Positions 1-12,160 of a DNA stretch of 64,000 bases are shown one piece after another (position 1 is the stretch's first letter; every line of letters starts with the position of its first letter). Below the pieces are notes generated by a model. That model searched no databases and had not been told where the DNA came from. It saw only the letters and a list, made by a program, of their open reading frames with translations. Origin of the DNA: Liopterus haemorrhoidalis. Lineage: Eukaryota > Arthropoda > Insecta > Coleoptera > Dytiscidae. The position numbers and the translations under genes are program-made. Where the stretch lies: positions 205,448,743 through 205,512,742 of the forward strand of contig OZ020611.1 in NCBI GenBank assembly GCA_963971575.1. The letters are read 5' to 3'.

Positions 1-1646
1 ATATATTCAATGTTTACATTAAATAAATGCAACATAACTTCCTGAAAAGTACTAAAATAGTGGCCGATTAAAAATTAAAAAAAAAAAGTTTAATTAATTG
101 ATAAAATGTTTGTTAAAATAATTATTTGTTATTTTTTTTTTTCTGGTGGTCGTGGAGAAAGTAGGGTCTGTGACTCGGTTTAAAGAAAAAATTCGAGGCG
201 AGTGGAACATTCCGAGTGCGAGCCGCAGGCGAGCGTGAGGAAAGTGGCAAAGTGAGGAACCATTCTTTGTCCCAGATTTTATTGAAAATTGGTACAAATA
301 TGTATTTTTGGTAATTGATTAACAACATTTGGTCCATTTTGAAGTTTGGGCAAAAGTTTTGGAATAATAGGCAAAAAAACTGACCTTAATCGGCTCTAGC
401 TCAAAAACGAGGATAGCATGAAGGTTTTTAATAGCTTTTTCATCTTCAAAAATTAGCTTAAAATTATATTTTGACGAAAATCGGAGTCAAAAAATTTTTT
501 ACCAAAATTTGAAAATTTTAGGAGAAAATTAATTTTTGAATTTTGTTGGAAAATTGGATTAGTTATACATTTTTTATGTCGCAAAAATATGGTCATATTT
601 GAGTAAAGGTCTAAAATTTTGATATATGTTTTTTTCGCCTCATATTTGGTTTCTACACGTTTCAGACAAATTATAAGAATATCCGCAAAAAATCAATTTT
701 TGACTGTATGTCTGTCGGTCTGAGATTCTCGCAAAAACAGCAAAATATTTTCACGTAATTTGGCATGATGATAGAATAAAACCAGGATTCAAACATAGAC
801 TATAAGGCATCTCAAAATTTATATTCTAGGAGGGTCTTTCCGAGTTAAAACTGTTTACTAAAAATTTAAAATATCTCCCTTATTATTCACTTAACAGAAA
901 AATGTGTATTATAAAAATTGTTTATAATAAGAAGACAAATCTTTTTTGCTGAATGCATTTTTTCAATTAGATTTACTATTTAGGTAATTACGGGGGGGGG
1001 CACCATTAAACTAAAATATACAAGTATTTCCCTTATTATGACTTAAAAACTTAAAAACTTAAAAATAAAAACATATATGACAAAAAAGTTTATAATAAGA
1101 AAATAAATCTTTTACTTTTATGCATTTTTTCATTTAGATGGTAGTTACGTGAGGACATCCTAAAGCTTTTGAAATATATCTATTCCTTATTGTTATGATG
1201 GACTCCTCTCTGTTTAATGCAGTTTTTAATAAAATTAATAAAAAGTATCTCAATTTTAATTTACTTAACATCAAAAATATATGCCTAAGTTAATAATAAA
1301 TAATCGATTATATTCTGTTCTACTTGAAATTGAAATTACTCATCAGAGATACAGCAAAATATACATTACAAAAACTCCAATTAGTATGGTATAATTGCTT
1401 TGTCGGTAATTATAATACGTAATAATAATTGAAATACTAATGTTTATTGGCCCTGGTCCAAAACTCAACTTGACTGTACATTTCGTTGATATATTTAGCT
1501 GTCATCAGTTACCGGCATTTTAGGTCTCTTTGCGACGTTTCTCTCAGTGCCTTAGGAGCTCTTTTTCTCAAGCCCCTGAGGCCCTCTGGGTGCTCGCTTG
1601 CTTGTATATATCTATTTACAATATATAATTAAAAAGTTTTATTTAC
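1..1646. other. Non-coding flank, AT-rich repeats
   Basis: I see no gene in this stretch. In minus-strand terms it is the intron that follows the TM3-TM4 receptor exon, so later receptor exons lie outside the window. Positions 250-420 are an inverted relative of 51565-51720: both contain the phrases 'ttggtccattttgaagtttggg' (in parts) and 'attggtacaaatatgtattt'. A short GTCY run (tgtctgtcggtctg) lies near 709-722 and a G9 run at 992-1000. Confidence 0.6.
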
Positions 1647-1867
1647 TGTTTTGTCTGTGGTTGTAGATGGATTCGAACATATGAGTAGATGGATACAAGG
1701 ATTGCTGGGGCGCCCCAACCGAGCAGCATGAAGCATCGCATCGCCACCTCGTCCCTCACAAACACCACAACTAGCGCCAAGTGGAGGTGAAGTCCCTCGC
1801 AGAACATCCAGAGATAATTCGCCACCATTAGGTAGTGGATTATTACATGTAACGCTTGACACCACAC
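1647..1867 (-). CDS. Dh31-R: Class B GPCR exon, TM3-TM4 (DH31/calcitonin-receptor-like)
   Basis: This internal exon belongs to a secretin-family (class B) neuropeptide receptor of the plasma membrane. The reading frame is open from the splice acceptor (ttgttgttctag, just above 1867) and starts VWCQALHVIIHYLMVANY. It holds the conserved TM3 cysteine (the disulphide partner of the second extracellular loop), the family signature WMFCEGLHLH in TM3, and GWGAPAILVSIYSYVR for TM4. The donor is taken as GTAAAT at 1641-1646, giving 221 bp and phase 2; this end is less certain than the start. The acceptor phase (0) matches the end of the TM2 exon at 31350, 29.5 kb away on the same strand. I see no stop or frameshift. 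The subfamily is inferred from memory: the phrases FCEGLHLHLALVVVFV and the TM2 exon look most like the CT/DH31 receptor; DH44 or PDF receptors fit less well. Confidence 0.88.
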
Positions 1868-1942
1868 CTAGAACAACAATTAGTATAAATTTTTTATTTT
1901 TTATTGTACCATATTACACAAATCTTTTTTATATTACATATA

Positions 1943-2375
1943 CGAGGTCTGTTCAAAAAGTACCGCGAATTTTGAATTTCCGCGGGTTACGTATATTCGA
2001 TTTTCGATTTTTTTGTGGCGTTATGTCGGTACTCATGTCTCTCACTTATGCCGATAAGTTCGGCCATTTTGAATGTTCAGTTAATTTTTGACAGTTGCTT
2101 TGCTTGCACGTGTTTTGGCTCGTCTTCGATTTTTGCCTATACCAAAAAATGGATCAAAGAATCAGTATCAAATTTTATGTGAAAAACAAAATTAAGTGCG
2201 CGGACGCGAGTATTGTTATGTAATATTATTATGCTTCGAGTATTGGAAAAAACGTTGGCACAAGTGTATAATATCTGGTGGGGATTACTTTGAAGGGGAC
2301 AAAATAGATATTCATGAATAAATAAATAATTTTTGAAAAAACACAAAATTCGCGATACTTTTTGAACAGACCTCA
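1943..2375 (+). mobile_element. Mariner deletion derivative (MITE), copy 1
   Basis: The ends are imperfect inverted repeats (cgaggtctgttcaaaaagta and its complement) bounded by TA at 1941-1942 and 2376-2377, the Tc1/mariner target duplication. The plus strand starts like a mariner transposase at 2149 (MDQRISIKFYVKNKIKCAD), then jumps to its last ~27 residues (WKKRWHKCIISGG, ending DIHE) with a stop at 2321. Everything between, including the whole catalytic domain, is missing. The same family occurs at 41316-42221 in the opposite orientation with a smaller deletion. Confidence 0.9.
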
Positions 2376-2518
2376 TATGTATTACATTTGTACAATTAAA
2401 ATAAGGAATACACCACTTAGACAGCATAATGTCTGTATGTGGCTTGTAAAGAATCATAATTACGTTCGTCGGTTAGTTAATAAGATATTTTTAGCTTAGA
2501 ATTATGGTATAAATTACG

Positions 2519-3118
2519 AAGAAATTATTATTATTATTATTTGTGTAAATGAAAATTTAAAATTTAAAGTTTATTCTTCTTTTTTTTTAATTAATATTTT
2601 ACAGTAAAGCAGTACTTTTTCGCAATTTTTTTAAAATTATGGCTGTTGATAGTTAAGTTGTTACTATGTATAAAATTTACAAACTTGTTATATATACTAG
2701 GTGCAAAATAAATAAAACGTCGTTGTCCCATAGACTTATTAGCTTTATAAGATTGCGCATCGGATTTATTTCTAGTGCTATAGTGATGTATCGACATAGT
2801 CAATACATTTGAGTTCCTGTGTAGGTATTGCAGAATTGAGTAGTTATATAATTGAGACGTATTTAATACTCCGGCCTCTTCAATCAACTTCACTGTAGAG
2901 TAGATACCGGGTTTATTTAAAATAGTTTTAATAATAGAATTTAAAATAACTTTGAGTTGGTGCATATAAGTTTCCACTGCCACTCCCCAACCTATAATTC
3001 CGTAAGAGACCAAGGACTGGACAAGACCAGAATAAAAAGTGAATTGTGATTTGACACTAAATATTTCACGTAGTATTCTAAAGTAGAAAATGGTTTTCCG
3101 CAGTCGTTTACATAGCAT
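2519..3118 (-). pseudogene. Non-LTR retrotransposon RT C-terminus, 5'-truncated
   Basis: A 175-codon minus-strand reading frame (2591-3118) matches the region after the reverse-transcriptase fingers/palm in insect LINEs. Recognisable phrases are SGLVQSLVSYGIIGWG, the ILNKPGIYSTVKLIEEAGVL block and NKFVNF near the end. No catalytic YxDD motif is present because the copy is truncated at its 5' side around 3120. The 3' side ends in a (TAA/ATT)n run at 2520-2541, a tail type used by several LINE clades. The clade is not certain (Jockey-superfamily-like). It is a dead 5'-truncated insertion in the receptor intron. Confidence 0.75.
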
Positions 3119-3352
3119 TAGTATATGACAAATTGATTGTATGAGGAAATTGATTGTATATTATAATAAATTTAAGTAGTCGAAAACACAAGATACATAC
3201 TTATCAACATGTAATCCTATCGAAATTTTGGAGACGTCTAGCATCACGAAATGTATATGCGGCCAAACATTCTTTACCTAAAAGTACTTATAATTGTTTC
3301 TCGATAATAGATAATTGTTCCTCTTGGCAATCCATTTCCTTAAATTATACTA

Positions 3353-3460
3353 GGGATGGGAAAAAAGCATCGATGTATCGAAAACATCGATGTTTGTTTT
3401 AAAAACATCGATGTTTTTTCCATCGATTCTCAGATGGCGATAGTATCGATAAATCATTGA
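3353..3460 (+). repeat. ATCGAT-rich palindromic block, hAT-MITE-like end
   Basis: The sequence starts 'tagggatgggaaaaaagcat' and then has four 'acatcgatg'-type palindromes within 70 bp. The CAGGGATGGG-like start resembles hAT terminal repeats. I could not place the opposite end, so this is a partial element. The remaining stretch to 3894 has no recognisable gene. Confidence 0.4.
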
Positions 3461-3894
3461 TGTCTACTACCGATGTTAATGTTTAAACTTTGAAATTCAG
3501 AAACTACTGCTAGAGCGCTGGAATCTTAAAATTTAAATTTTTATTAATATTAGTACACAAAATATAAGCGCCATCTATTGTGTTATAACAATACTAATAG
3601 TGTTAGTTCTTATTCTTCTTAGCAGTTAGCAGAATAAGAAAAAATAAGAAGAAACTTCTAATTTTTGCAAACAATGCCAACGACCAACGACGCCAACAAA
3701 CTTTTGCGTTTTGAGTCTTATTGACATTTTCCCAGTTGTTATTCCTCCAGTCCCTGGAATTACCGAATTGGGAAATATTATTATAATTTATTTATTAATA
3801 AAACTATTATTAGGATTATTATATTGTAATGTTAGTGTAAAATTAATATTAGGATTGCTATGTTAGTGTTATAAAAAAATGTAATATTTATTTC

Positions 3895-4040
3895 AACTTA
3901 AAAAATCAGCTGTGGCCACCAGAGGACCGAGCCAACACAAATTACTTGCATAAAATACATTCTAGCAACAGAGTAGAAATAACTTGGCCTAATATTTTCT
4001 AACAGAGATATTATTTATCATGACCATGGAAACGTTACAT
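3895..4040 (+). repeat. Interspersed repeat, partner at 53420-53570
   Basis: 'atcagctgtggccacca' and 'ataacttggcctaatatttt' through 'ccatggaaacgttacat' recur, in inverted orientation, at 53420-53570 with a few differences. No coding sequence is seen. The family is unidentified. Confidence 0.8.
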
Positions 4041-4242
4041 TAAGTATGAAAAAATAGATACTTAGAAAAAATCGCGGAAGACGGAAACAGATCGTTGAGC
4101 AGTTTCCGAAACGTCCGAAAATATTTTATATAACTTATGAAGTATTATATCTTTTTGATACTAATACTCATTATATTGTACTATTCTAGCCTAGTACTAT
4201 CAGCAATGGCAAACGTGCCAAATAACGGTGTCCGCAAAAATA

Positions 4243-4372
4243 AAATCAATAGTTAAAATACAACATTGAATATGTTTCAATTTAACGAACATTTTTTTTA
4301 AATTGAATTACATTTAAAAAAATGTCCGTTAAATTGTAACATATTCAATGTTGTATTTTAATTATTGATTTT
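4243..4372. repeat. 130-bp near-perfect hairpin
   Basis: 'aaaatcaatagttaaaatac' at the left end returns as its complement at the right. The arms run through 'caacattgaatatgtt' and '(c)gttaaattg' and meet around 4307. This is a fold-back MITE-like hairpin followed by a T-run. No ORF. Confidence 0.85.
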
Positions 4373-4452
4373 TTTTTTTTTAACTATTTATCTATTTATT
4401 TTTTTAACATTTTATTAACAATTTTTATATACATTTTATATTTGCAAGTAAG

Positions 4453-4456
<4 letters not shown>

Positions 4457-4545
<89 letters not shown>
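4457..4545. repeat. (TA)n microsatellite
   Basis: About 44 uninterrupted TA units. Confidence 0.98.
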
Positions 4546-4548
<3 letters not shown>

Positions 4549-5399
4549 AAACATTTTTAAACGTTTCTGTATAAAATAAAAAAATTCGATGTAATAATTT
4601 TGTAATTCAATTTCTTTTAAGCTTTGAAAATGATTCAGAGAGAATCGAAACTAGTAAGCAAATAAAATATGTTTTAATTATTTGAAAAGAAAAGAACGTA
4701 GTTTTATTACCCCAAAAAATTAATACTTATCCAAACTATTTAATATTTATTGTTTCTATATCAAAACAATAGTGTTTTTTGTTCATTACTGAAATGGCGT
4801 ATTATGAACAATTGTTATTCAGTTATATGAGAGATATTATTTGACAATTTTTAACGCTTTAACCCCTAATATGTTTTTTTTTTATGATCGGCCCAACCGT
4901 AATTTTTGACCGGCCCACCGGGCATTTGCCCGGTAGCCCGCCGGTTGTATCCGCCCCTGCAAATAAATATAGATATAAAATTTACAAACGATAATTTACT
5001 AATAAAAAATATGTTCTTTGGAGATGATGAAGTTTTGATAATATAATTTGACTCAAAATTAATTCGCATTTTGTATATACGAGTATTTCAAGGCGGTTCT
5101 GAATAATTGAGTATTTGCACTAAAGATGTACATCCCACATGTAATAATGTAATAATCCTTCTATATAATGGCTCATGACTAATTTTGAGACTTAAAATTT
5201 TAAACATGAGCAGACTTTATATAATACCTACATGTACAAGGACGGGATGAATAGTTGCGCAAACTCGTAGGAGTATATGGCGTGGTAAAAAATGAGAGGT
5301 GACGTTTTGTATACTATATTGTCAGTAAAATTTTATTTCGTTCTGAAATTAAGTTTGTTTTAATAGTAACGAGAAGCAGTAAGTGTAGATTTGTTTTAG

Positions 5400-5590
5400 A
5401 TATGGAAAATTTTGAAAATTGCACAGACTGCAACCAATTACCGCTGGTTGAATGACTTCAAAAGAGAAAGAGGGATAATCAGTGTCAAGGATGATCGCAG
5501 GAGCGGACGTCCGAAACAGACATAACTCCGAAAATTGTTGACAGTAGGGCAGTGACTATTCTACTGAAGATGCCTGCTTAGCTTGTCGAA
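5400..5590 (+). pseudogene. Mariner transposase HTH relic
   Basis: The plus strand reads YRWLNDFKRERG, then SVKDDRRSGRPK, the linker after the mariner helix-turn-helix, then after a frameshift TDITPKIVD. This matches the block that in mariner reads 'VKDxPRSGRPKT-DITPENVD'. There are frameshifts and no catalytic part. The upstream 'gaatagttgcgcaaactc' (~5250) may be what is left of a terminal repeat. The flanking stretch 5591-6460 shows no gene. Confidence 0.7.
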
Positions 5591-6460
5591 ATCTGCATTT
5601 AGAAAATTAATAAAATAAGTGAAAAAAAGTTACAGCGTTTTAATTATTATAATTAAAATCTTCACAGTATTATTAAATGCTAAAACCTAAATGTAACATA
5701 GTTAGGATGATTAGTACACATTTCGATGTGTACTATTAGACCTCAAACATGGCCAGAGATCAGGAGAGCACAACATGGTAAGAAGATGGACTAACAAACA
5801 ACTTTACCTGCATGTTCAAGATCCAATAAGATAACAACTACACCAAAATGAAGTCCCGAGAAAATAAAAATGTTAATAACACTTATGTATATAAAAATAT
5901 GTAGATAAGTCAAACTGAAAAATTTTAAAAAGTGAAATGTTAAAGCTAAATCGCCTGATTTAACAACACTGGATCTAATTACGTACAATATTTATTCTTC
6001 TGTTAAGCCCAATGGCTCTAAGTAGCTAAATATTAACTTCAATTCAATTCAATAACATACGACAAACAATCGCAGTGAATGAACTAGGTAATATTAAACT
6101 GTAGGTGGTTTACTCAGATGTCTGTAAACTTTGACCAAACTTTGCCGACGCTAAATAAATAATAGTCAATAAATATTTAATCTAAAACAATGATATTAAA
6201 ACAAATTTAATTAATATAATCCGCTTAATCCTACAGTCAATATTTGTTACCAAATTCAACATTTTGCTCAAAAAATAATAACTGATGCAAAGTGTGAAAA
6301 TACACACATTTCAGGATTTCCAAGTGAAAGGACAAAAGTTTTTTTTTTTTTTTTGGAAAATAGCAACAGACTAAAGATTTGAAACACAAATATATTTAAA
6401 ACATTACAGGACACATTTCTATAAAAAAAATTTCTCCAATTATAAATATCCTATTAGGTA

Positions 6461-7412
6461 CAGTTGTGGCAAACTAATTAAGAACGATCTTGTGATATGC
6501 ATGTATTCATATATTTTGATTGGTTAAAAGGGCGCCGTACATATTTTTTTTCCATCTGACTCTAATCGATTAACCTTTTTTCAACGCTCCAAAGGATATG
6601 CTTCCATTGGGAAATAGTCCAATCTTTAGGTTCCTCGGCAGAAGCTAGCCTGTCCTTCCTGTTTTTTGATGAAAGTAGTGAAGTAGTGGCTTCTTTCTTA
6701 CAGCTCTTCCAAATAGTTGGTTCTCATGCAATCTTTCTCTGATAGAACGAGCTGATAGTGCATTAGGTTCGTCAGCAAATATCTCCTTCTGGATTTCTTT
6801 GGAGCTAAGAAAGGGATTAGTTTTTGCTAATCGAACTATTCGTCGATCCACCGCTTCTGAAGTTTTTCGAGGTCGTCGACGTCTAGCTACATTTTCTGCG
6901 ATGTGATGTTTATTAAAATGTTGCACCGCGTTATAAACCATAGTTTTAGAACATTTTAATTTATTTGCAATTACTCCATAAGACATATTTTCATTTAAAT
7001 GCAGTTTTACTATGACATCCCTCATGCCTGGTGCGCAACTTTTTTTTTCTACCCTTAATAAAAAAAAAACTTAACCTACAACACAAAAAACGAAATTGAT
7101 TTTACCACTATAACCCTTGTATTAATAATTCTTACCAGTGTTTTATTTGTTGACACAGCTCAGACTTCACAAAATAATGTTTTGCAATGTCGTTCCTAAT
7201 TATATCGCCAATTGAAACAGGCACATGTACGCTTGAACTGAACTAAACAAATTTTACGACCGAAGATTTTTGGATGATGCAATATTTACTTTGGGGTATA
7301 TTATAAGGCATATAAAAATTAGTACATATTTGGAGATTTATTGACTCTAGTTAAAACTAGAGAACATTATCTGTAATTTTACCTGCCGTTTTTAATTAGT
7401 TCGCCACAACTG
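6461..7412 (-). mobile_element. Tc1-like element, internally deleted
   Basis: The terminal repeats 'cagttgtggcaaactaatta' and its near-complement 'ttaattagttcgccacaactg' are flanked by TA (6459-6460, 7413-7414). The element is 952 bp, against about 1.3-1.6 kb for complete Tc1 elements. The transposase relic inside is annotated separately. Confidence 0.92.
6500..7060 (-). pseudogene. Tc1 transposase relic
   Basis: The 126-codon frame at 6645-7025 is the bipartite Tc1 DNA-binding region: MRDVIVKLHLNENMSYGVIA is the first helix-turn-helix, then RRRRPRKTSEAVDRRIVRLA the linker and second one. Upstream the usual start (MGRKKSCAPGM) is visible, but ATG reads AAG and the A-run has an extra base, so the start is lost. 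Below 6660 the frame shifts to DWTISQWKHILWSVEKRLI; the first catalytic Asp (normally WSDE) is Val and a TAG follows. After KKYVRRP the sequence jumps to the terminal repeat, so the second and third catalytic residues are deleted. Confidence 0.88.
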
Positions 7413-7414
7413 TA

Positions 7415-8330
7415 TATAAAAATTCGCTGCAAATTTTGGTATATAGATTTTGCACCAGCTTGTTAGTTTTGTTTAAGAAAATTGTAATTTGTGTGACAAA
7501 ATACGTACCGTTAAGAAATGCGTTGTATATTAAGTGAAAGTGTGGTATGGTAGTGATTTTCTTTGACTTGTAACATTATTTACAAAAGTAATTGAGACAC
7601 GGCACAACCTTCGTATAAATAAAATTTGTTTACAACCACCCTAATGAAACGCACACAAAATTTGAATAAACACTCAATGTATGATATAAATAACTCTGCA
7701 AGATACATATATCCAAGGGCATTGTAACCCACGTTGCTCATATTACTACATGCTTGTCTTACTTTTCACTTTGAAGTATAAAATTAAATTAAAGCTGCGT
7801 TTTATTGCCGTTGTAATACATATTTCTTCTTTTTTATATAGGCCACAGGACTGTCTTCCTTCAGGAAATTATTTACAGTGCTTTTTTCGATAATTAAAAC
7901 TAACTTTCCATGCAGCGCTTCTTGGGTCTACCTCGATCTCTTCTCTATAACGATCACAGATCTCTAGCTACTTTTATTAAGCGTTATTTTTCTGGAAACG
8001 TGGTTAATCCATACGTTCCATTTTTTTTGCAAATTTTATTCTGCATTTTGCATTTATTACGTATATCTTGCTTTATAACTCGGTCCCTTTGTCCCAATTA
8101 TTGTCCTCAATGTATTCATCTCTGTTGTGCGCAATAACTGTTTTGGTTTATCAGTATTGGCCTCACCATAGTTTTGTATATCTTTAATTTGCCGTTAAAA
8201 AATGGTGAGTTAAAGTCTATTTATGTTAAAATTATGCGGGGTTAACAATTTCAAAATTATAAATTAAAATTAGTACTTAGAATTAACGTAAATATTTGTT
8301 ATACGTCGCTGTACGTAAGCGTGCACAACC
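7415..8330. other. No gene seen; repeat at 8250-8338
   Basis: Only chance ORFs are seen here. The segment 8250-8338 ('attagtacttagaattaacgt' and 'cacaaccttctaaat') also occurs at 36650-36765. It is an older repeat into which the hAT at 8339 inserted. Confidence 0.6.
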
Positions 8331-8338
8331 TTCTAAAT

Positions 8339-9114
8339 CAGGAATGTGCAACTTCCAAAAGACCGAGGGCCGGATAGCGATCTGAAATTCATTCGCGGGC
8401 CAGAATTTTTTAAGGATCTTTTGTTTAGAATCATCAGTTGTTTTTTTTTAAATTACTTCACTGAAATTTTCTTTATTATGAAAAAAAAAATCATTTAAAT
8501 TTTCTAAACTATGTATAGTTCATAACAAGTTCAGAACATCCATAAAAAACACAAGAAAAAAATAAAAAATCTTTTATAATGCATAAATATTGTTAGATAA
8601 AAACAAAATATTTGTTTAATTTGAATGGGACGGTTGAGACTTCATACTGCGCACAAGTTTGTTAATGTTCGGGAAAACAACTGATGCAGAAACACCCAAC
8701 GTGTTTTCTAGGTGCGAATCCGTTATTCACGTCCTTGTTTTTGATTTAACGAACTTCATCCTAGAAAAAATCTACTCACATTAGTGCTTCCAAAGAGCGT
8801 TATTCTCTTCTGAGCAAAAGCTGTGAGTTTCGGAAATTTGTCAACTAGAAAATATTTCTTATAAAACTCAATTAGTAAAACCTCCTTCATTCTTGATTTT
8901 AAATCAGAGTTCTCTTGTAGCTCAAGTAGTTCCATATGCAGAGAAAGTGGCGCTTGTTCCACATTAACATCAACCGTTTAACGGCATTTGATCTCTGAAA
9001 ACAAAGATATGCCCGCGGCCCAGATTCAATGGGAATTTGGATAGTTACCGCGGGCCGGACAAATGGAGGCGACGGGCCGGATCCGGCCCGCGGGCCCGAG
9101 GTTGCACATACCTG
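8339..9114 (-). mobile_element. hAT element (GTF2IRD2/ZBED-like), internally deleted
   Basis: The ends CAGGAATGTGCAAC and its imperfect complement GTTGCACATACCTG are flanked by a perfect 8-bp duplication TTCTAAAT (8331-8338, 9115-9122), diagnostic of hAT. Blocks rich in 'gggccgg' lie at both ends. It is 776 bp long with a short transposase remnant inside. Confidence 0.95.
8756..8962 (-). pseudogene. hAT transposase C-terminal fragment
   Basis: This 68-codon frame matches the part of GTF2IRD2-like hAT transposases just before the dimerisation helix. The recognisable parts are LHMELLELQENSDLKSRMKE, then LLIEFYKKYF and FPKLTAFAQKRITLFGST. Most of the protein (BED finger, catalytic core) is absent because of an internal deletion. 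Confidence 0.8.
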
Positions 9115-9708
9115 TTCTAAATTAATACCTGCAATTTAAAATTAGGAGATTGCAAACTCAAAACTTTTATGTTAATTTCTAATTGACGCATGCCCAGTAA
9201 GTATCGGTCTAGCCTCAAAACATTCTGTTTTTAAAGGCCGTAGATATAAATTTGACCTCCACTGTATTTTTTTTCCAAAACTATGAAAGATTCAAAACCT
9301 TATTCGGAAATATAAGCAGCTGTCAAATATCGATCGATAAAGTAGAAATCGATAGAAATTGACTGATTCGAGGCTGTTAGTTAATTTCTTAATTTACATT
9401 GTGAACACTACTTAATTTCTACGTATAAATTTGAAATTAAGTACTAATTTGATGTTAATTATAATTTATAGTTTTGACATTGTGAAGTCAGCATAATATA
9501 ATAGTTACGGAATAATTAGTAAATAAGTCAAGACAGCCCAACAGTATTAGTCTACCTAGGTATATCACGGTAAAAATAATCTGAACGTAGTGTCTGCACA
9601 ATTGAACACTGTACATATACTGTACACTGCACAATTTTACCTAGTTATTCTAACATTTCGGATTTCATTAAATATATATTTATTAGAGAAAGAGAGAGAG
9701 AAAAAGAG

Positions 9709-10307
9709 TAACCGACGAGTTCATCGAAAATCAATTCATCGTATGATCAATTCATCGAATCGTGAATTCATCGAAAAAAAAATATATATTTTGTAAATAT
9801 TTGAGAGGAATGCCGAGGGGATCGGAAAGTCAAAAAAGCAATGGTCAATAAAAGTAGACAGACTAAGAAATAATTGCATAAATTTTTTTACATGGTTTAA
9901 AAAAAGGTAAATAAAGTGACATAGTGTTTGAATATAAATAAAGAAATATAATAAGAATTATATAAATAAAGAAATATAATAATAAAACAAATACATTTTT
10001 TGTTTTTAAGGTTTAATAAGACAGGTTTTGGGCAATCGACAATTCAGACTACGACAAAACAAACTGACACTAACATAACAATGCCATCTGTTTAGCATCA
10101 CCGTACATTGAACAAATCATGTGTGGTATGACGCGGTGTGGCACATGCACAGTTGCGTAGGTAACTATTCCCTAGTTATACCCAAAATTTTCCCGATCCC
10201 CTCGGCATTCCTCTCAAATATTTACAAAATATTTTTTTTCGATGAATTGACGATTTGATGAATTGATTTTCGATGTATTGATTTTCGATGAACTTACTGT
10301 GAATCGT
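9709..10307. mobile_element. Fold-back-like element, copy A (ttcatcgaaaat ends)
   Basis: Both ends consist of short repeats of the type 'gttcatcgaaaatcaa', in inverted orientation, followed inward by the inverted block 'atttgagaggaatgccgagg'. A perfect 9-bp duplication GAAAAAGAG flanks it (9700-9708, 10308-10316); the target was a GA-rich microsatellite. There is no transposase. It is related to 21786-22905. Confidence 0.88.
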
Positions 10308-10308
10308 G

Positions 10309-10312
10309 AAAA

Positions 10313-10384
<72 letters not shown>
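10309..10384. repeat. (GA)n microsatellite
   Basis: About 37 GA units that continue the GA-rich target at 9686-9708 on the other side of fold-back copy A, so the element split this microsatellite. Confidence 0.95.
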
Positions 10385-10388
<4 letters not shown>

Positions 10389-11819
10389 AATAAAGTAATA
10401 AGGTTTCTATTTTGTCAGCAGAATTAAAATTTGAATTAAATTTAAATGTGCGATCAATGAATAATTACTTTTATTCACAATAATTAAATCAGTCGGAGCA
10501 AAAACTAAATAATTATTTAAATGCATCAGATCATAAATGTAATTATAAATGATATATGCTATAAATGAAATTACATAAAAAACGGACAAAAAATATACCC
10601 ATTTATTTGAATATATGAATAAACACAATTAAAGGCTTTCAAATATATTTGTATGAGACAGATTGCGTTTATAATTTAATTTTTTTAATCAGGATCGTTG
10701 GTATATGAATTAGTTATTTTTGATTTGCGCTACAGGGGTCTGTGGACGACCATGAATAAGTCATTTTAATAAAAATATGCAGCTCATAAAGGCTTTATTT
10801 AATGAGGCTCATAAAGGCTGTATTTAATTTAATTCCACCTGTTTTTTAATTCGAATGAACGATTCAAAAATACCGTGCCAGAAAACTGATCTGTGATTGG
10901 CTACTGGCGAGTCGTTTTTACATACAGCAAATTTTCATTACAACGGCAGCCATTACTTCAAACTGTCAACCTCAAAAATCTATCAAAATTTCAGATAAAT
11001 TAATCACGTGATTGGTTTTCAGATGCAAGCTATTTTTAAATTTAATATGTGTGGGAATGTTATTGCTTCTTAAAATGTCCTTTTGCATTTACTCCTCGGA
11101 ATTAAAAATCAGACTATAATGTGGCAGTATATCCCGAAATTTTGCACAAAATACGATCCGCTCAAGTAGCATAATGTCCATTTTCAATAAGAAGGAGATG
11201 ACGTCACACTTGGTTAATTTAATTGCCAATGTCAGAATGAAATATACCCAAATTTTAAGCATTACTCAGTTGTTACATTTGGTATTTATAGATTGGCATC
11301 CCTTTCCGACGTTGTCACATTTTAAACAGCAATTTGTCGTATTTGTTTGACACAACAAGTGAGGTTATGCTTACGTTTTGTTTTGAATTGTATCCAAAAT
11401 TATAATAATAAAAATGTTGAAAGCTCTTAGTAGCCGCGCCCAAAGAATAGCGAGATAATGGTTGGCCTTTAATAAATCTGAAATATGTAAAAGATGTAAG
11501 AATTAATTTTTGTTTATATCTGTAATCTTTTCACTTGAATATTTTTCGAAAAATAATTATTTATTAACCTTTTAGTGAGTTACTCCAGCATTAGACGTCA
11601 GCATTTCAAAAATTAATAAAATTGTTGTACAGCAATTCCGTGTATTGATTATCTTACCGAAGGCAACTGCTTATTTCAATATGTACCCAATATTTGTTGT
11701 CACTACTAAATCCCTATAAAACCCTGAAATGTGAGAACATACATATTTCAAAACAAATATTTTTTCGTTTTTAATAAAATATGTTCTATTTAAATGTGTC
11801 ACATTCATTATTTTTCCTA
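10385..11819. other. No gene seen
   Basis: AT-rich sequence without a supported ORF. Near 11721 'aaaccctgaaatgtgagaac' looks like a degraded 3' end of the HINE-like repeat family. Confidence 0.55.
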
Positions 11820-12160
11820 ATTTTAACATTAGGTCTGTTCGTAGAGCCACAATGGTTTATTATCGTCAGATGCAAGCGCAAAGTAATTTTAACGGACTCA
11901 TGAAATCTGCACTTGTGGCTAACAGTAAAAAACTATTGGAACTGACTACGAACAGGTTTATTCCTATTACCCTAATTCTACTATCCCTAAAAATGAACTG
12001 GGGTCAATTTTCTCCGGTCCGCTTATGTATTTATATTATAAACGAATGCACAATGATACACAATTTCAATTGGCTAATGTGGGACAAAATAAAGTAGTGT
12101 GTACCTAAAAACTAGGTAGTTAGTTTAGGTTTAGTTAGTATAAGTTTAGGACAGAAAGAA
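11820..12160 (+). repeat. Relative of the fold-back B interior
   Basis: 'acacaatgatacacaattt', '(t)ctaaaaactaggtagttag' and 'ggtttagttagtataag' correspond to 22170-22270 inside fold-back copy B. The open frame 11852-12097 is not a recognised protein. Confidence 0.6.

Noticed and set aside
1500..1600. GC-richer segment that reads KQASEHPEGLRGLRKRAPKA on the minus strand, next to the TM3-TM4 exon
   Set aside because: It lacks an acceptor with a pyrimidine tract and does not resemble the receptor sequence expected after TM4.
4866..5069. Open frame with GC-rich 'gggcaaatgcccggtgggccgg' style sequence
   Set aside because: It looks like one end of a hAT-type MITE (caggggcgga in reverse at ~4959), but the other end was not found and the frame is not a known protein.
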